This document shows, in pieces, positions 23,185-34,172 of a stretch of 64,000 nucleotides of DNA. The position numbers were made by a program, and so were the translations under genes. Under the pieces are notes generated by a model. That model did no database searches and was not told the DNA's origin. It saw only the letters and a list, made by a program, of their open reading frames with translations. Source of the DNA: Galbula dea (lineage: Eukaryota > Chordata > Aves > Piciformes > Galbulidae); contig VWZX01009002.1 in the NCBI GenBank assembly GCA_013399015.1, forward strand, positions 866,415-930,414, in the 5' to 3' direction. Each line of letters begins with the position of its first letter. Positions within the stretch are counted from its first letter, which is position 1.

Positions 23185-23480
23185 TCATCTCTCGCATGCC
23201 ACAAATCTTATCAAGATATATCATCAGAAAACCGCACAGCCTATATCCGGCCTTTGACAAACCTGAAACATGGCCTGCCAGCCACAGATAAGGCTTGAAA
23301 AGTTGGTCAGTGAAAAGGTGATAACAGTAACAAGGATCAAATGCATGTACAACTTCACCTTTAGACAGCTGTGGGTTTTTTGGCTGAGCCACGATGTCGG
23401 AGAAGTTGTTGCTCTGCCTTCGCCCATAAGCTGCCGGGAGCAGGCGTTAAAGCATGAGTATGGCCATGGCCATAGGTAGC
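23185..23480. promoter_or_regulatory. Candidate conserved non-coding element
   Basis: The block holds about nine CpGs in an otherwise CpG-poor region. It has clustered GATA cores (CTTATCAAG, AGATAAGG, GTGATAAC), TCF-like CTTTGACA and GATCAAA, an E-box CAGCTG and a perfect 16-bp palindrome TATGGCCATGGCCATA (23459-23474). No repeat or splice signal is evident. Open frames occur on both strands without a domain, so an exon is less likely than an enhancer. Confidence 0.33.
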
Positions 23481-24234
23481 TCATGTTTTGGGAGAAGCCT
23501 GATGTAAACCTCGTGGGTCACCAGGAGCACTGAAAAGCTCCCGTGAAAGCCTGATGTTTTGTTGGAGGGATCAAAAAGATTGTGGCTCTTTGTTGTTCCG
23601 AGCATGGAGAAAACTTGCAAAATGTGGCAGCAGCAGTACTAAGAAATGCATCCCACCTCTTCCCCCTCACAGCCTCCTGCAGGAGATCTTGCCATCTTTA
23701 GAGGAGGACTGTGTTAAACTCTCCTTCTGCTGGATCTTGCCATCTTTTTAGTCCTCAAAGGGAAAATCTGACCAAAAAATGAAACTACTTGAAGCCGTTC
23801 CACAAATAGAGTAAACTGGCTTATTAAGTATTTTTGGTTAATCTTGGGATTTAAATGTATCACTATTATCATAAAAAAAAAAAAAACAAACCAACCCATG
23901 CAGTTCTTAAAAGAGAATTTATAATCATTTGCTTAATGGTGCTTTCCCCATGCCATCCGTTTCCAAACAAAGCTCAGTTTATGGCTATCATAAGAGATTA
24001 CGTCCCCTTACAGTTGCAGTATTTCTTCTCTAATGATTTATTTTAAAGGGCTTCACTATGATAGCTCTCCAACTTTGTTCCTTCCTGTATATCACTGTTC
24101 AGGGTCAAAAGCTGGAAAAAGGGCTGGTCCCAGAGGCCTAACATATTTCACCAGTGGAGACTCTGGCTTTTCACTTCTCCTTCCCTCCTCATCACTTTAT
24201 GCTTAAAGAAGAACAGATGTGGAAACATTTAGAA

Positions 24235-24720
24235 AAGGACTAATTGAATTTCACATAACACAATTTAGCATTGTTTGAGGAAGTACCTAAATCAACAGCA
24301 CATTTTCTGCAAAGGCCCAGCGTTGCCTAATTAGAACACCAAACGTGTGACTAATTGGCCACACTTACACCAAAGGCTCTGGCGCAGATGAAGGGCTGCC
24401 TATTCATCTTAGCTCGGCTCAGGCCAGCGGTTTGGCTGTGAGGTAACTGTGGTTGTTTTAAATGAGCTGTGCCAAACATAACGGGAAAAGTCGGCAATGG
24501 TAGGAGAACAAATCCGTGTAAGAGCAGAGGAGTAATCAGGGCGCTTACGCTCCGGCAGCACCCGGAGGATTACCAGGAGATTATCAGCACATAAATTATT
24601 GGATTCTTGGTGCTCTGTAATTGGGACACTTAATAGCCTGCTCTTTATCATGTCTACTCCATTGTCTTTAAAAGCTCAGCATCTAATTAAAAAGTAAACT
24701 GATATTATCAGGGAAGGCTC
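24235..24720. promoter_or_regulatory. Candidate conserved enhancer block
   Basis: This is the most enhancer-like stretch in the window. About a dozen CpGs survive between 24319 and 24565. Homeodomain cores recur (CCTAATTAGAAC, GACTAATTGGCC, ATCTAATTAAAAAG, ATAAATTATTGG), together with GATA cores (GAGATTATCAGC, CTTTATCATG, ATATTATCAGG) and AAACGTGTGAC. There is no transposon signature and no plausible coding frame. It lies about 100 bp upstream of the pyrimidine microsatellite. Function is inferred and conservation was not tested. Confidence 0.4.
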
Positions 24721-24827
24721 CACTCTGCCCAGCTCTTGCCACTGCTGGATCTGGTTTTTGCATGCAACAGGATGCTTTCTTTTCTTCCTTCTCTTCCTTA
24801 TTTCTTTCCACATCTGACTTACTGATT

Positions 24828-25577
24828 TCTTTTTTTCTTTTTCTTTTTCTTTTTCTTTCTCTTTTTCTTTTCCTTTTTTCTTTTTCTTTTTCTTTTTCTT
24901 TTTCTTTTCTTTTTCTTTTTCTTTTTCTTTTTCTTTTTCTTTTTCTTTTTCTTTTTCTTTTTCTTTTTCTTTTTCTTTTTCTTTTTCTTTTTCTTTTTCT
25001 TTTTCTTTTCTTTTTCTTTTTCTTTTTCTTTTTCTTTTTCTTTTTCTTTTTCTTTTTCTTTTTCTTTTTCTTTTTCTTNNNNNNNNNNNNNNNNNNNNNN
25101 NNNNNNNNNNNNNNNNNNNNNNNNNNNNNNNNNNNNNNNNNNNNNNNNNNNNNNNNNNNNNNNNNNNNNNNNNNNNNNNNNNNNNNNNNNNNNNNNNNNN
25201 NNNNNNNNNNNNNNNNNNNNNNNNNNNNNNNNNNNNNNNNNNNTTTCCTTTTTCTTTTTCTTTTTCTTTCTCTTTTCCTTTTCCTTTTCCTTTTTCTTTT
25301 TCTTTTCCTTTTTCTTTTCCTTTTCCTTTTCCTTTTTCTTTTCCTTTTCCTTTTTCTTTTCCTTTTTCTTTTTCTTTTCCTTTTTCTTTTCTTTTTTCTT
25401 TTTCTTTTCCTTTTTCTTTTCCTTTTTCTTTTTCTTTTCCTTTTTCTTTTTCTTTTCCTTTTTCCTTTCTTTTTTCTTTCTCTTTTCCTTTTTCTTTTTC
25501 TTTTCCTTTTTCTTTTTCTTTCTTTTACCCTCCCTTCCTTCTTCCCTTCCCTTCCTTCCTTCATCTCTTTCTTTCTG
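24828..25577. repeat. Long (CTTTTT)n / (CCTTTT)n pyrimidine microsatellite
   Basis: The plus strand is almost purely C and T over about 750 bp, interrupted by an assembly gap. Left of the gap the unit is a fairly pure CTTTTT hexamer. Right of it CCTTTT and CTTTTT units alternate and then pass into CCTT-type repeats from about 25530. Mirror-symmetric polypurine-polypyrimidine tracts of this sort can form triplex DNA. The apparent 300-codon Lys/Arg or Leu/Phe frames across it are artefacts of the repeat. Confidence 0.97.
25079..25243. other. Assembly gap (165 N)
   Basis: A run of 165 undetermined bases lies inside the pyrimidine microsatellite. The different unit composition on its two sides suggests the true repeat length was not resolved. 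The N count need not equal the real missing length. Confidence 0.99.
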
Positions 25578-27004
25578 TGCATCTGAGGCACCGTATCAGA
25601 TGTATTAACCCATACCTGCCAACAGCCCCAACTTTAGATAGGATCATTAGAAGTTTTACAAACAGCATCTGAGAAATCCAATATCCCAAACTTACTGGCA
25701 TTTTTTAAACTGATGCCACAGGCTGCTCACCTCTCTACTTTCTGGTAACTCTGGGAGATCTCTCCTCTACCCAAATGTAACTTCCCTTCAGCCTCCAACC
25801 ACCACCACTGCGTTCCTGGTCACCTTCCCGTGGTGCCTGGCATGGGGATGAGAGGACCCCACATACATAATCCCCATCCTGCAAGGGGTTAAGGGCTCTT
25901 CCCTGCATGCTGGAGAGTGGTTAGCTGGATGCATCTAGGACCTCCTGCACTTCCCTGCCAGAAATGCACCTTTCCTAGTGTAGCCTGCCCTGGCCACCCA
26001 AGCTGCCCAAATACCAGGGGAAAAGTCAAGCCTGGAGCAGAGGATTTTGTGGGGAGGTGGCAGGGAGCTACATGAGGCAGTTGTATGTTTTATTTTTGTG
26101 GAGGCCTGGAGCAGCTCTCATGGCCTGCACAACCCCTTCTGCTCATAGTACTCATACACTGCATTGGCTCAAAGGAAATTTATTTCCTCGACTTGTGGGT
26201 CACATAAATAAAAGAGGAGGCAAAGCTACATTAGCTACAGTCTTTGGTTAGCATTTCTTGGGTGGTAAATTGTGGATTTCTGCTGATGGGAAAGCAGCTT
26301 CAGGAAAGTCCAAGCTTCCAGAAAAAAATGCAAGAAATGTTGTGCAAAATGATGTGAGTTTGTGATGAGTGCAGGAGATCTTTTGCTCTGAAACACTCCA
26401 TGCATTTCAGCACAACTCCTTAACTCTCTGCCTTTTCTCTTGTTTGGGATTCCCTCTCCCCACCTCTACCTCTACCTCACACAGCTTTAAGGACACATTT
26501 TGTCCTTCCACAAAAAGTCACTTGCTGAATGAACACAGATGACAGTAGTGTCAGTATGTGAGTTCATGTTGCAGAGGACAACATGCAATGGAGCTCCTGC
26601 TGTGAAGCCATAGGTGTCCCTGCTCCCACCAGCAGAGCCCAGGAAGATCAGGCAGGAGAGATGCAGCCTGTACCTGCCCCACACAAGCAAACCCTACCCA
26701 GACAAAATAGCTTTCCCTAAGAATAAATAACTACAGATTGGCACAGGAGGGAGGAGAGAGAGAGATCCTGGGTTAACCCAGTTTTATTGCTGCTAGAGGG
26801 AGTAACAGCTTATTTTTTCCTTGTATTCAGAAGTGTTATTTGGCTGGGATAGCCAATTCATGTGTGTGTTGCCTAAGGCAAAAATAATGGGAGAGAAAGT
26901 TTCCTAGGCGAGGAAATAAGGAAAGGAATTTAAGAGAACATCTAAATAATTCTGCTATAGGTATCTAGGTCATCAACATGTAAATATTTGGTAAAAAATC
27001 CTTT
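25578..27004. other. Non-coding unique DNA
   Basis: No gene, RNA or recognised transposon. Open frames are short and unrelated to families I know. Confidence 0.55.
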
Positions 27005-27265
27005 ATTCCAGTCCTTCACTATCCTTACAGGTAGCAAGTTTTTAAACTCATCTTTCCCTGCAAGTGGTTAATCCTTTTATTTTATGTTCTTTCAATTGTG
27101 AATGTGAAACTCAGAACCCTTCTTCTCTGCAGCAGTGGTTTATGTACTTGAAAATCATTAGCATGTCCTTTCTTCTCAAGACTAAACAACTCCATTCATT
27201 CATCTTTCTTTAGGGGTCATGTTTTTTCTAGACCTCTGGTCAGTACCTTTGCTTTTTTCCTAACT
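27005..27265 (-). mobile_element. Very old CR1 LINE fragment
   Basis: On the plus strand, TTTATGTACTTGAAAATCAT, then TTCTTCTCAAGACTAAACAA, then GGGGTCATGTTTTTTCTAGA and CCTCTGGTCAGTACCTTTGC follow the order of the complement of an ancient amniote CR1 (ORF2 tail region). The copy is diverged, lacks the 3' octamers and has no open frame. Its age class resembles the copy at 37430. Confidence 0.75.
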
Positions 27266-30200
27266 CCCATGCCAGGCAGCTATGATCTTTCAGCCTGTCA
27301 ACAGTGTCAGAGACTGGAGATCCCAAAACACCCAAAGCTACTGAGAGATTGAGCCCACAGATACCCCACTAGCATCAAATAACGAGGCAAATAATGTCCT
27401 TTAATGGTGCTGACAATGAATCCTCTGCAGGATGCTAATGGCAGAGATTTTTGGCTTCTTGATTTAGGGTTTTTTTGGTTGTTGTTTGTTTGTTTTTAAT
27501 AGGAAGCTATTCAGTTTTTGCTGCTCATACCTTCAGCTGAAAACAAAAGCTTATCTCCACCTGGTAACAAAAATTCATTAGTAAAATCAGCCTTTGATAA
27601 AATCTGCTAGATAATTAAAGCTGTGATATAAATACACACCTGTGTCTGTGTGCTCTTACATATGCTTCCATATGTACAGTACAGCTTCAGTGCCTAAAAA
27701 TGAGCAACCTAATACCTGGAGACTGGAGGAAAACAAAAGAGAGTACCCAATTCCTATGGAAAGGCTGCAAGGTTCACCTGAGTTGCCCTGCTTACTGAAG
27801 GGAACCAGTTGTGCACTGCCTCTTGCCCCAAATTTGAGATAAGCCTGGGTCACAGAAGTGTCAAGCACTTAAATGTAGGTGGTGTCCCATTGAGCAAGCA
27901 CTGAAAAACTAAGCACCACACTCACCTGGCTAGTGATCTTGCTTCTCCTTTGACTCTTGTCCCCCAAGAAGAGAGCATATCCATTATATGCTGGTGTTTA
28001 AAACCAGTTGGAATTCACTGGTAGCTGCCAGTCACAGTTGTGCAGTCATGTTGTGTAGCACAGTTGTTTCTACTCCAGCATGGTCTTTAGTCAAGCCAAT
28101 ACAGCATTCTGGAAAAATCAAGCAGAACATGACTTGAACTGGCCACCCCAAGCTACATGTTTGCACTCTGTGCCTCAGCTTCTCTGCTGTAAAACGTGGC
28201 TCACTATAGCCCATGAACATTCATTTTAAAGATGCTCTGTAAAGACAAACTAGTTTGTGTTAATGGGGATGTGAAGGAAAACAATGCCCCAAAAATGTCC
28301 ATGAGGAAGTGACTAATGTTGCATCCCATGCCAAGCATAGAACATAGAACTTCCAGCAAAGTACACATCATATTCTGCAGCTACATGAATAATACAGACC
28401 TAATTAATGTAATTATTGTAACCATAAGAATGGAAAGGAACTGTATAACTTCCACCATCTTGCAGAGAGAGGGGACTAGAGTGAAGCAAAGAGGAGAAAG
28501 GAATTTGGGACACAGAGAACATGCAAGGACTTCTCTCCTTTCTGCTTCTACCATGGAGGAGCTGGAGTTCAATGCCACACACCAAACCAGCAGGGATGGC
28601 TCTTTATATAGATTGTCATTACATTACACAAGCCATTGTCACAGCATGTTGAAGATACCAACATTTTCCTGGGTTCAGAAAAGAAATTAGACCTATTAGT
28701 GGTAAAAGGATCCCCATGAAACATCCAAGTCACAAAGCTGGAATCTAGGAGGGAATCCTGGTGAAAGCATCAGTATATGCTCATCCCTTCAGTACCCCCT
28801 GCTTTGGGTGTCTACCCATGGCCACCACCAGAGATGAGAAGCTGAGACAGAGGCAGCTCTATCCAAATATTGATATGACCACTCTTAGGTACTGTTTATA
28901 GCATTACAAGTGCATCTCAGTGGATTACAGATGTTTGGAAAGGGAATAGCCTTTTTTTGTTCCACATTAGTCACTGAAAAAGCATCTTTATGGCCCCTGT
29001 GCACAAGTCATCATGTAGTTCTTGAGGGAGATTTTATGAGCAGACATCAGTCCCATTTTGGTAGAAATAGGCCTTTTTTCTGTTATGCCCTACTGACATG
29101 ATGGAGGGGATGTGAACAGCTGGTTGTTTCAGAGGAGAGGAGAATAGTTTTATGTGACCAGACAGGACCAAATCACTTGTACAGTTTGTGTACTACTCTG
29201 GTTCCTCAAGTGGAGACATTGCAGACCTAGAGTCCCTGCTCCCTAATGTGTACTGTAACCAATTGGATCTGTTTGTGCTAGCAGGAGCAGATTTCAGCAG
29301 TATCTCTAAACTTAGAACAGGAAAGCACTGTAAATTTAGCTATTGTTGCTGGTCATTGTCCAGAATATATTTACACTCATTCTAAAAATGGCAGATTTAG
29401 AAACATTCCACATTTATCCAATAAACTGGAACTGCTTTCAGATATCTACTGGCCACTTTGAGCTTCTCTCAGAAGAATTTCCTGCAGTAAAGAGAACAGA
29501 TGTTACAGGCACACCCTGCATAGTTACGTGTTGTGAACGTGTACCTCATTGCCAGCATCCACTTCCTCTAGGCTGGGTAGGACCTCTTCTCTTCATCCCT
29601 GTTCTAGAAAGTAACCAAACTCTTCAGACCCACTAACTTGGATAGGCATGAAGCCATGTCAAAAAATTCTCCAGACTCAAGGGCTGTAAGACTGAAGATC
29701 AATTTCTCTCCCACCTTGAGACAAAACATGTGAGGATAGGTAACCTGAGATCAATATTTACAGCCCTTACCACAGGACACTTCTATCTGCTGCTGCAAAC
29801 ACCAATACCTTTCCTAATGTCATGTTGATGTCCAGCCTGAGCTATCTGCTGCTTTAACAGACTTCAACACATTCTTTTTTTTTTTTCCCCTCCAGCAATG
29901 TTAGACCAGAACTGATTTATGAAACAAGCTTGCCTTTTACTTCTTTTTTTCCCCATTTTTCATATTCATTGTTGCTCACACTTAACCTTTTGACTCTAAT
30001 TCCTTAATCTGGATGATGCACACACAGGCTTTGTTCTTTCTGACAACTCTTATCATTTTTTATCTCTGTCATCTATTTTTTCAGCCATTAGTTGATCTCA
30101 GGCTCTCTGTATCTATAATCTGTTTACATTCTTCTTCATTATTTAGTATTAGTGTAATTCTTAAAGCAGTCTTTCTCTAGAGCTATTTTTTGTTTCCTGC

Positions 30201-30551
30201 CCTATGCTTTTCCTGAGCCAAATCTCTGTGACAACTCTTTAGAGAACAGCAAAAGCTTCACTTGTAGAAACCTCTTGAAAACAAATGTAGTGAAAAACTT
30301 TAGGCTAAAGGCTGCTCCCAAATTTCTGCACCGGGAGTGTGGAGATAATGTCTGGTCCAACACAATGAAGAAAAGGAAAGCTTTGTTCAGAACACTTTCT
30401 GCAGTTATTAATTGCTCCCAAAGGCTGTTGGCAGTTGGATGTCAGGTGATTTCAGCAGCAGGACCACTGGCAAAAGCACATAATTTATACTGCATGGAGT
30501 CTACAAATAAAGTACATGATAACTCCTCTAAATAGTGCCAGGGCTGTCCTG
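27266..30551. other. Non-coding unique DNA
   Basis: No supported gene. A T-run (about 29874-29886) and ordinary AT-rich sequence are seen. A short stretch near 29810-29840 (CCTTTCCTAATGTCATG) vaguely resembles CR1 but is too short to call. Confidence 0.55.
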
Positions 30552-30680
30552 AGGCCAATTGGCCTAACTTGGTCATGTCCATACTGTTAACCTTTGATTA
30601 TTGTAGTCTCTGTAATAATACACCAGCAACAGAGTTTGAAAAAGTACTGATGGATGAGTTGTATTTGTCATAAAGTGTAA
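30552..30680 (+). repeat. Unclassified dispersed repeat, copy A
   Basis: A core from 30604 (TAGTCTCTG, then CAGAG, GTACTG and a 17-bp identical block TGGATGAGTTGTATTTG) matches 34097 onward at roughly four of five bases over about 65 bp. Collinear weaker matches (AGG.CCAATT and GATTA at the same spacing) extend about 50 bp upstream. Copy A begins with a perfect 14-bp palindrome, AGGCCAATTGGCCT (30552-30565). I do not recognise the family. Confidence 0.65.
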
Positions 30681-33536
30681 TTTTTACCTTCCAAGTAAGG
30701 CAGCTGTTTTCAAACTGCTTATTGAGAATAATATCTGGATCATGCTTACTCCTGAGCAGCACCTAGGGACTGTTTGGGAGAGCAGTACTTGGTCCAAATC
30801 AAAAGACATCTGAGGAGCCAGCAATGCTAGACAGGTAACAGTGACTGTGTGCTAAAGCTTGGTCCTGTGCCCTGATGCCATTTAATTTGCTGGTGTGGAC
30901 TTAACCTGTGCCTGAATGTTAGCTGCAGTTTACTGCAGGAAAGAACAAACTGGAAATGACTCTGAGTAACTCTGTTGTAGTGGATGTTGTAATGAGAATG
31001 TTTAAAGCTGAGTTTGGATTGCTCAGAGATTTTGCCCTGCTTTTGTTTGGACTTTATAATGTGCAGCAACCCTTGGTGCAAAGCTTGATCAAAATCATAA
31101 CAAAAAAGATGTTGGCTAACATTACACCCTTCAAGGAGTTTCACCTGTAACTTTTGAGGCAATAATTAGAATATGAAATGTTTGGCCTGAACTTCTGACT
31201 TAAAGTCCCTCAGCAGTTGACTGCAGGTCTCCTTGAACAGAGTGAGGCAACGTGCATTGAATGACACCCAACAGATGATGTTAAAAAGACATCAAGATCA
31301 GGAGACATCTATTCCCTGGCAACACCCACGTGCCTGTACACTGCTCACTTTGTTAATCAGCATTTGGGGTGTTTTTTAGCAGGTTTTTCTTTGTCTGGAG
31401 TTTTGGGACACTTTTTTTTTCTTCCTCAATGTTCAAATTCAAATATTTTTTTCTAGAATTACAACTATAATCTGATTTTCACTGTGGCCCCAAAGGACAG
31501 CAATAAAATAATAATAATCACAATAACAATAAATTAAAAAGCAAATGCATTCCACAGATAGGCTGTGGTGGCACACAAAGAAAAGGTATCCACTAATTTG
31601 GGATGTCTGTTTTATATTTCTGCCTATTAGGTCCATGGACATGCAGCAAACTGGCTACATCTCATTACAGCTTGTCTACAAAGGCTTTTTTCCAAAGTCA
31701 GAGGATAACTTTATGGCAGAATAACTGTTCCAAAATAGTTTCATGCATAAGTAACCATCAGTGTCCATGCAGGAAGAGATGGATTTAAGCAGACTATTGT
31801 GCATTAAGGTGGAGGTCCATGTGTCAGGGCTCGGACAGAGCCCTCCTCCTGGGGACAGTTATCTCACAGAGACCATCTGGTTCCTTTCTGGGTGCATGTC
31901 ACCCCTCTCCTCACAGCATCCAGCAGTTGGTCCTGGAAGCCCCTCCATGCTCCATCATGCAGCCTCAGCTCCATTGGGTGCAACCAGGCCATCCCCTGAG
32001 CACCATGCCACCAGCCTTTGGGCTCCTGCACCCTCTCTAGTCTCTCTCAAAGGCTTCCCAAGAGCAGCTGGAAATAATGTCCCAGTTATTGCTTCAATAC
32101 AAAAAAAGAACTGATATTTACTGTAAATATCCACCACAAAAGAGTGGAAAAAAATTCTCTTCTCTTGGCCAGATGCCAGAGGAGGAAAGGTTAAGAGAAA
32201 CCAATGAACATAACTGAAAATTATTGTCTCTGTAGAGCCATCTATGCTGATTTAAATCTGGAGCAATCCCTCCAGAACTATCCAGCCTGCAGCGTGTATT
32301 TGTTTCAGAGCAACACCAGAGTTAACCCTGAGAAGACAGAGCTGAGTAAGAACTGTTGGGTGTGGAGCTGGCAGGGGAGGGAGGTTGTAGCAAGGCAGAG
32401 GAAGCTGCTGCTGAGCTTCCAGCAGTTTTGGAGCTGTTCTTGCTCGGTGTGATTCAGTAGTGAGCTTGGCACAAAAATGCAGTGTATGCCAACGAGATGA
32501 GCAGAGCTCAGAGTCAGAAAGAGCCACTGGTACAGAGAGGAATCAAAATATCACATAAGGCAAATGAGGTGGCCTTTAGAGCCGGGAGAAATGAACTAGT
32601 ACAGAAGTCATGTGCAGACTAATAATAATTTCTATTATAAGCAGGGAATTCCTCAGCAGGGAACAACTGAGAAGGAGAGATGCCTGGGTATTAGAAGGAC
32701 ACCAGATGAGTGTGACTCACCAACACAAGATGCTTGTGCCAAAAATCTGAACTGCATAAACAGTTCCAACAGCTCTTAACAACTGTGAGTTCAGACAGAA
32801 ACAAGTGTACAAAGGAGTTCAGGTTTACCTCTGAGTGTTGTACATGCTGCTGCTCACAGCCCAGCCTGGATCAAGGATGTCTACTCTGCACTGAACGCTC
32901 CTTGGCAAAAGAGGCTGAGCAGGATATTACCCTTTGGTGCCAAATGTTGGCCCTAGGACAAGTAGGATGTACACTGCTGATGGGCAGCTTTGGGCTGGAA
33001 GCAAGAAGTTTTGGATCTGTCAGAGCAATGGGGTCCACAGATGGATTCTTGCTGGGAGCAGTGGAGAAACAGTTTAGCATCTGAAGTCATCTTTTTTTTG
33101 CAGCTGATTATGTCATGGCAGTGATGGCAGTGCTTGAGATGGCTGAAGTTACAACAGGTCTCTGGCCTGGTTGGTTGAATAGTTCTGTTCTTGAATCAGG
33201 AGTGAATGCAAGTTTTTCCCCTGTGAGTAAAGAGAAGTAACTGAACTAAGAAAATAAAGCTGAGCATGGTGCAGAGCAACACTTGCACATGAGCAATCTG
33301 GCAGGAAAGCAAAGTATTCTCAAGTATTCCAAACTGCAGGGACAATTCAGCCCAAAATGTCATATTGTGTATGATTCCCTTGAAATAAATACAAAATAAT
33401 CCTGGTTCTATTAAAACAAAAAACCAAACCAAATCCCAAACAAACGAAAATAAACCCACAACAACAAAAAGCCAAATCAACACACTGCAACAAAGGCCTG
33501 TTCTACCTTCCAACAAATTCCCTGGTGTATTACCAA
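30681..33536. other. Non-coding unique DNA
   Basis: No supported gene. AT-rich sequence with short simple runs; frames of up to 117 codons near 31761-32114 lack any recognisable domain and overlap others. Confidence 0.55.
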
Positions 33537-33580
33537 GTATATATATATATACACATAAATATATATATATTTATATATAT
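33537..33580. repeat. (TA)n-rich microsatellite
   Basis: Alternating TA/AT repeats interrupted by ACACATAA and TTTAT give a nearly self-complementary AT-rich stretch of about 44 bp. It is a simple repeat capable of slippage and cruciform extrusion, with no coding role. Confidence 0.9.
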
Positions 33581-33879
33581 CCACAAGAATGACAGCTGTA
33601 AACATCTTATTCCCCCCTCTCCTGGATGTGCAAAAATGTGCTTTTGACCCTTTCTCCAATAAAATATCTTCCTCAGGCTCCATCACACCAAGGCCTAATT
33701 TTTTTTCCCTCCACTGTCAAACGTCTATAAAAATACAGTCCTCCATCTCTGTGATAGATAAGACATACTAAAGGAGCAATAATAATTAATGGCCATCCCA
33801 GATGAAACCCCAGTTGCTCAGACTGCTGTCTCCACATAATCTGTATTTTATACAAGAGGAGAAGGAACTCAATGGAATT

Positions 33880-34045
33880 TCAGCTGTGACCGGATAAAAA
33901 CTGCCAGCCCAAAGTGATAAGGGAAGTCTAATGTGCATATTAATCATGTTTATAGCGCCTCATTTGCTGATATATTAGCCTGAACTCCCTTTCCAAATCC
34001 ATTTTTGATCACTGGGACAATCCTTTCATACAGTCCAACTGAAAT
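33880..34045. promoter_or_regulatory. Candidate conserved non-coding element
   Basis: Dense core motifs are present: GTGCATATTAATCATG (POU/homeodomain type), AAGTGATAAGG (GATA/NKX type), TGTTTATAGCGCC (forkhead or caudal type) and GACCGGATAAA. It abuts copy B of the unclassified repeat at 34046, raising the possibility that both form one conserved unit. Function is inferred. Confidence 0.33.
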
Positions 34046-34172
34046 AGGACCAATTAAGGTTTCCATCTTCTATTAATTCAAAGGAATCGATTAGGATAGT
34101 CTCTGGAATAAATCACAGAGCAAAAGAGGTTGGAAATGTACTGTTGGATGAGTTGTATTTGGAATAATGTGG
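34046..34172 (+). repeat. Unclassified dispersed repeat, copy B
   Basis: This is the partner of the 30552 copy, in the same orientation and about 3.5 kb away. Shared blocks in order are AGGACCAATT, GATTA, TAGTCTCTG, AATAA, GTACTG and TGGATGAGTTGTATTTG. The divergence suggests an old dispersed repeat or an old local duplication rather than a recent tandem event. It is not coding and has no CR1 signature beyond a short chance-like GAGGTTGGAAA. Confidence 0.65.

Noticed and set aside
24683..25591. Open frames of 274-302 codons on both strands (Lys/Arg-rich or Leu/Phe-rich)
   Set aside because: They are translations of the CTTTTT microsatellite and run through an assembly gap. They are not genes.
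29805..29845. Possible CR1 trace (CCTTTCCTAATGTCATG)
   Set aside because: Shorter than 40 bp, no neighbouring CR1 blocks in the right order.
33537..33580. AT-alternating tract as a possible origin or promoter TATA element
   Set aside because: Explained as an ordinary TA microsatellite; no associated transcription or origin features.
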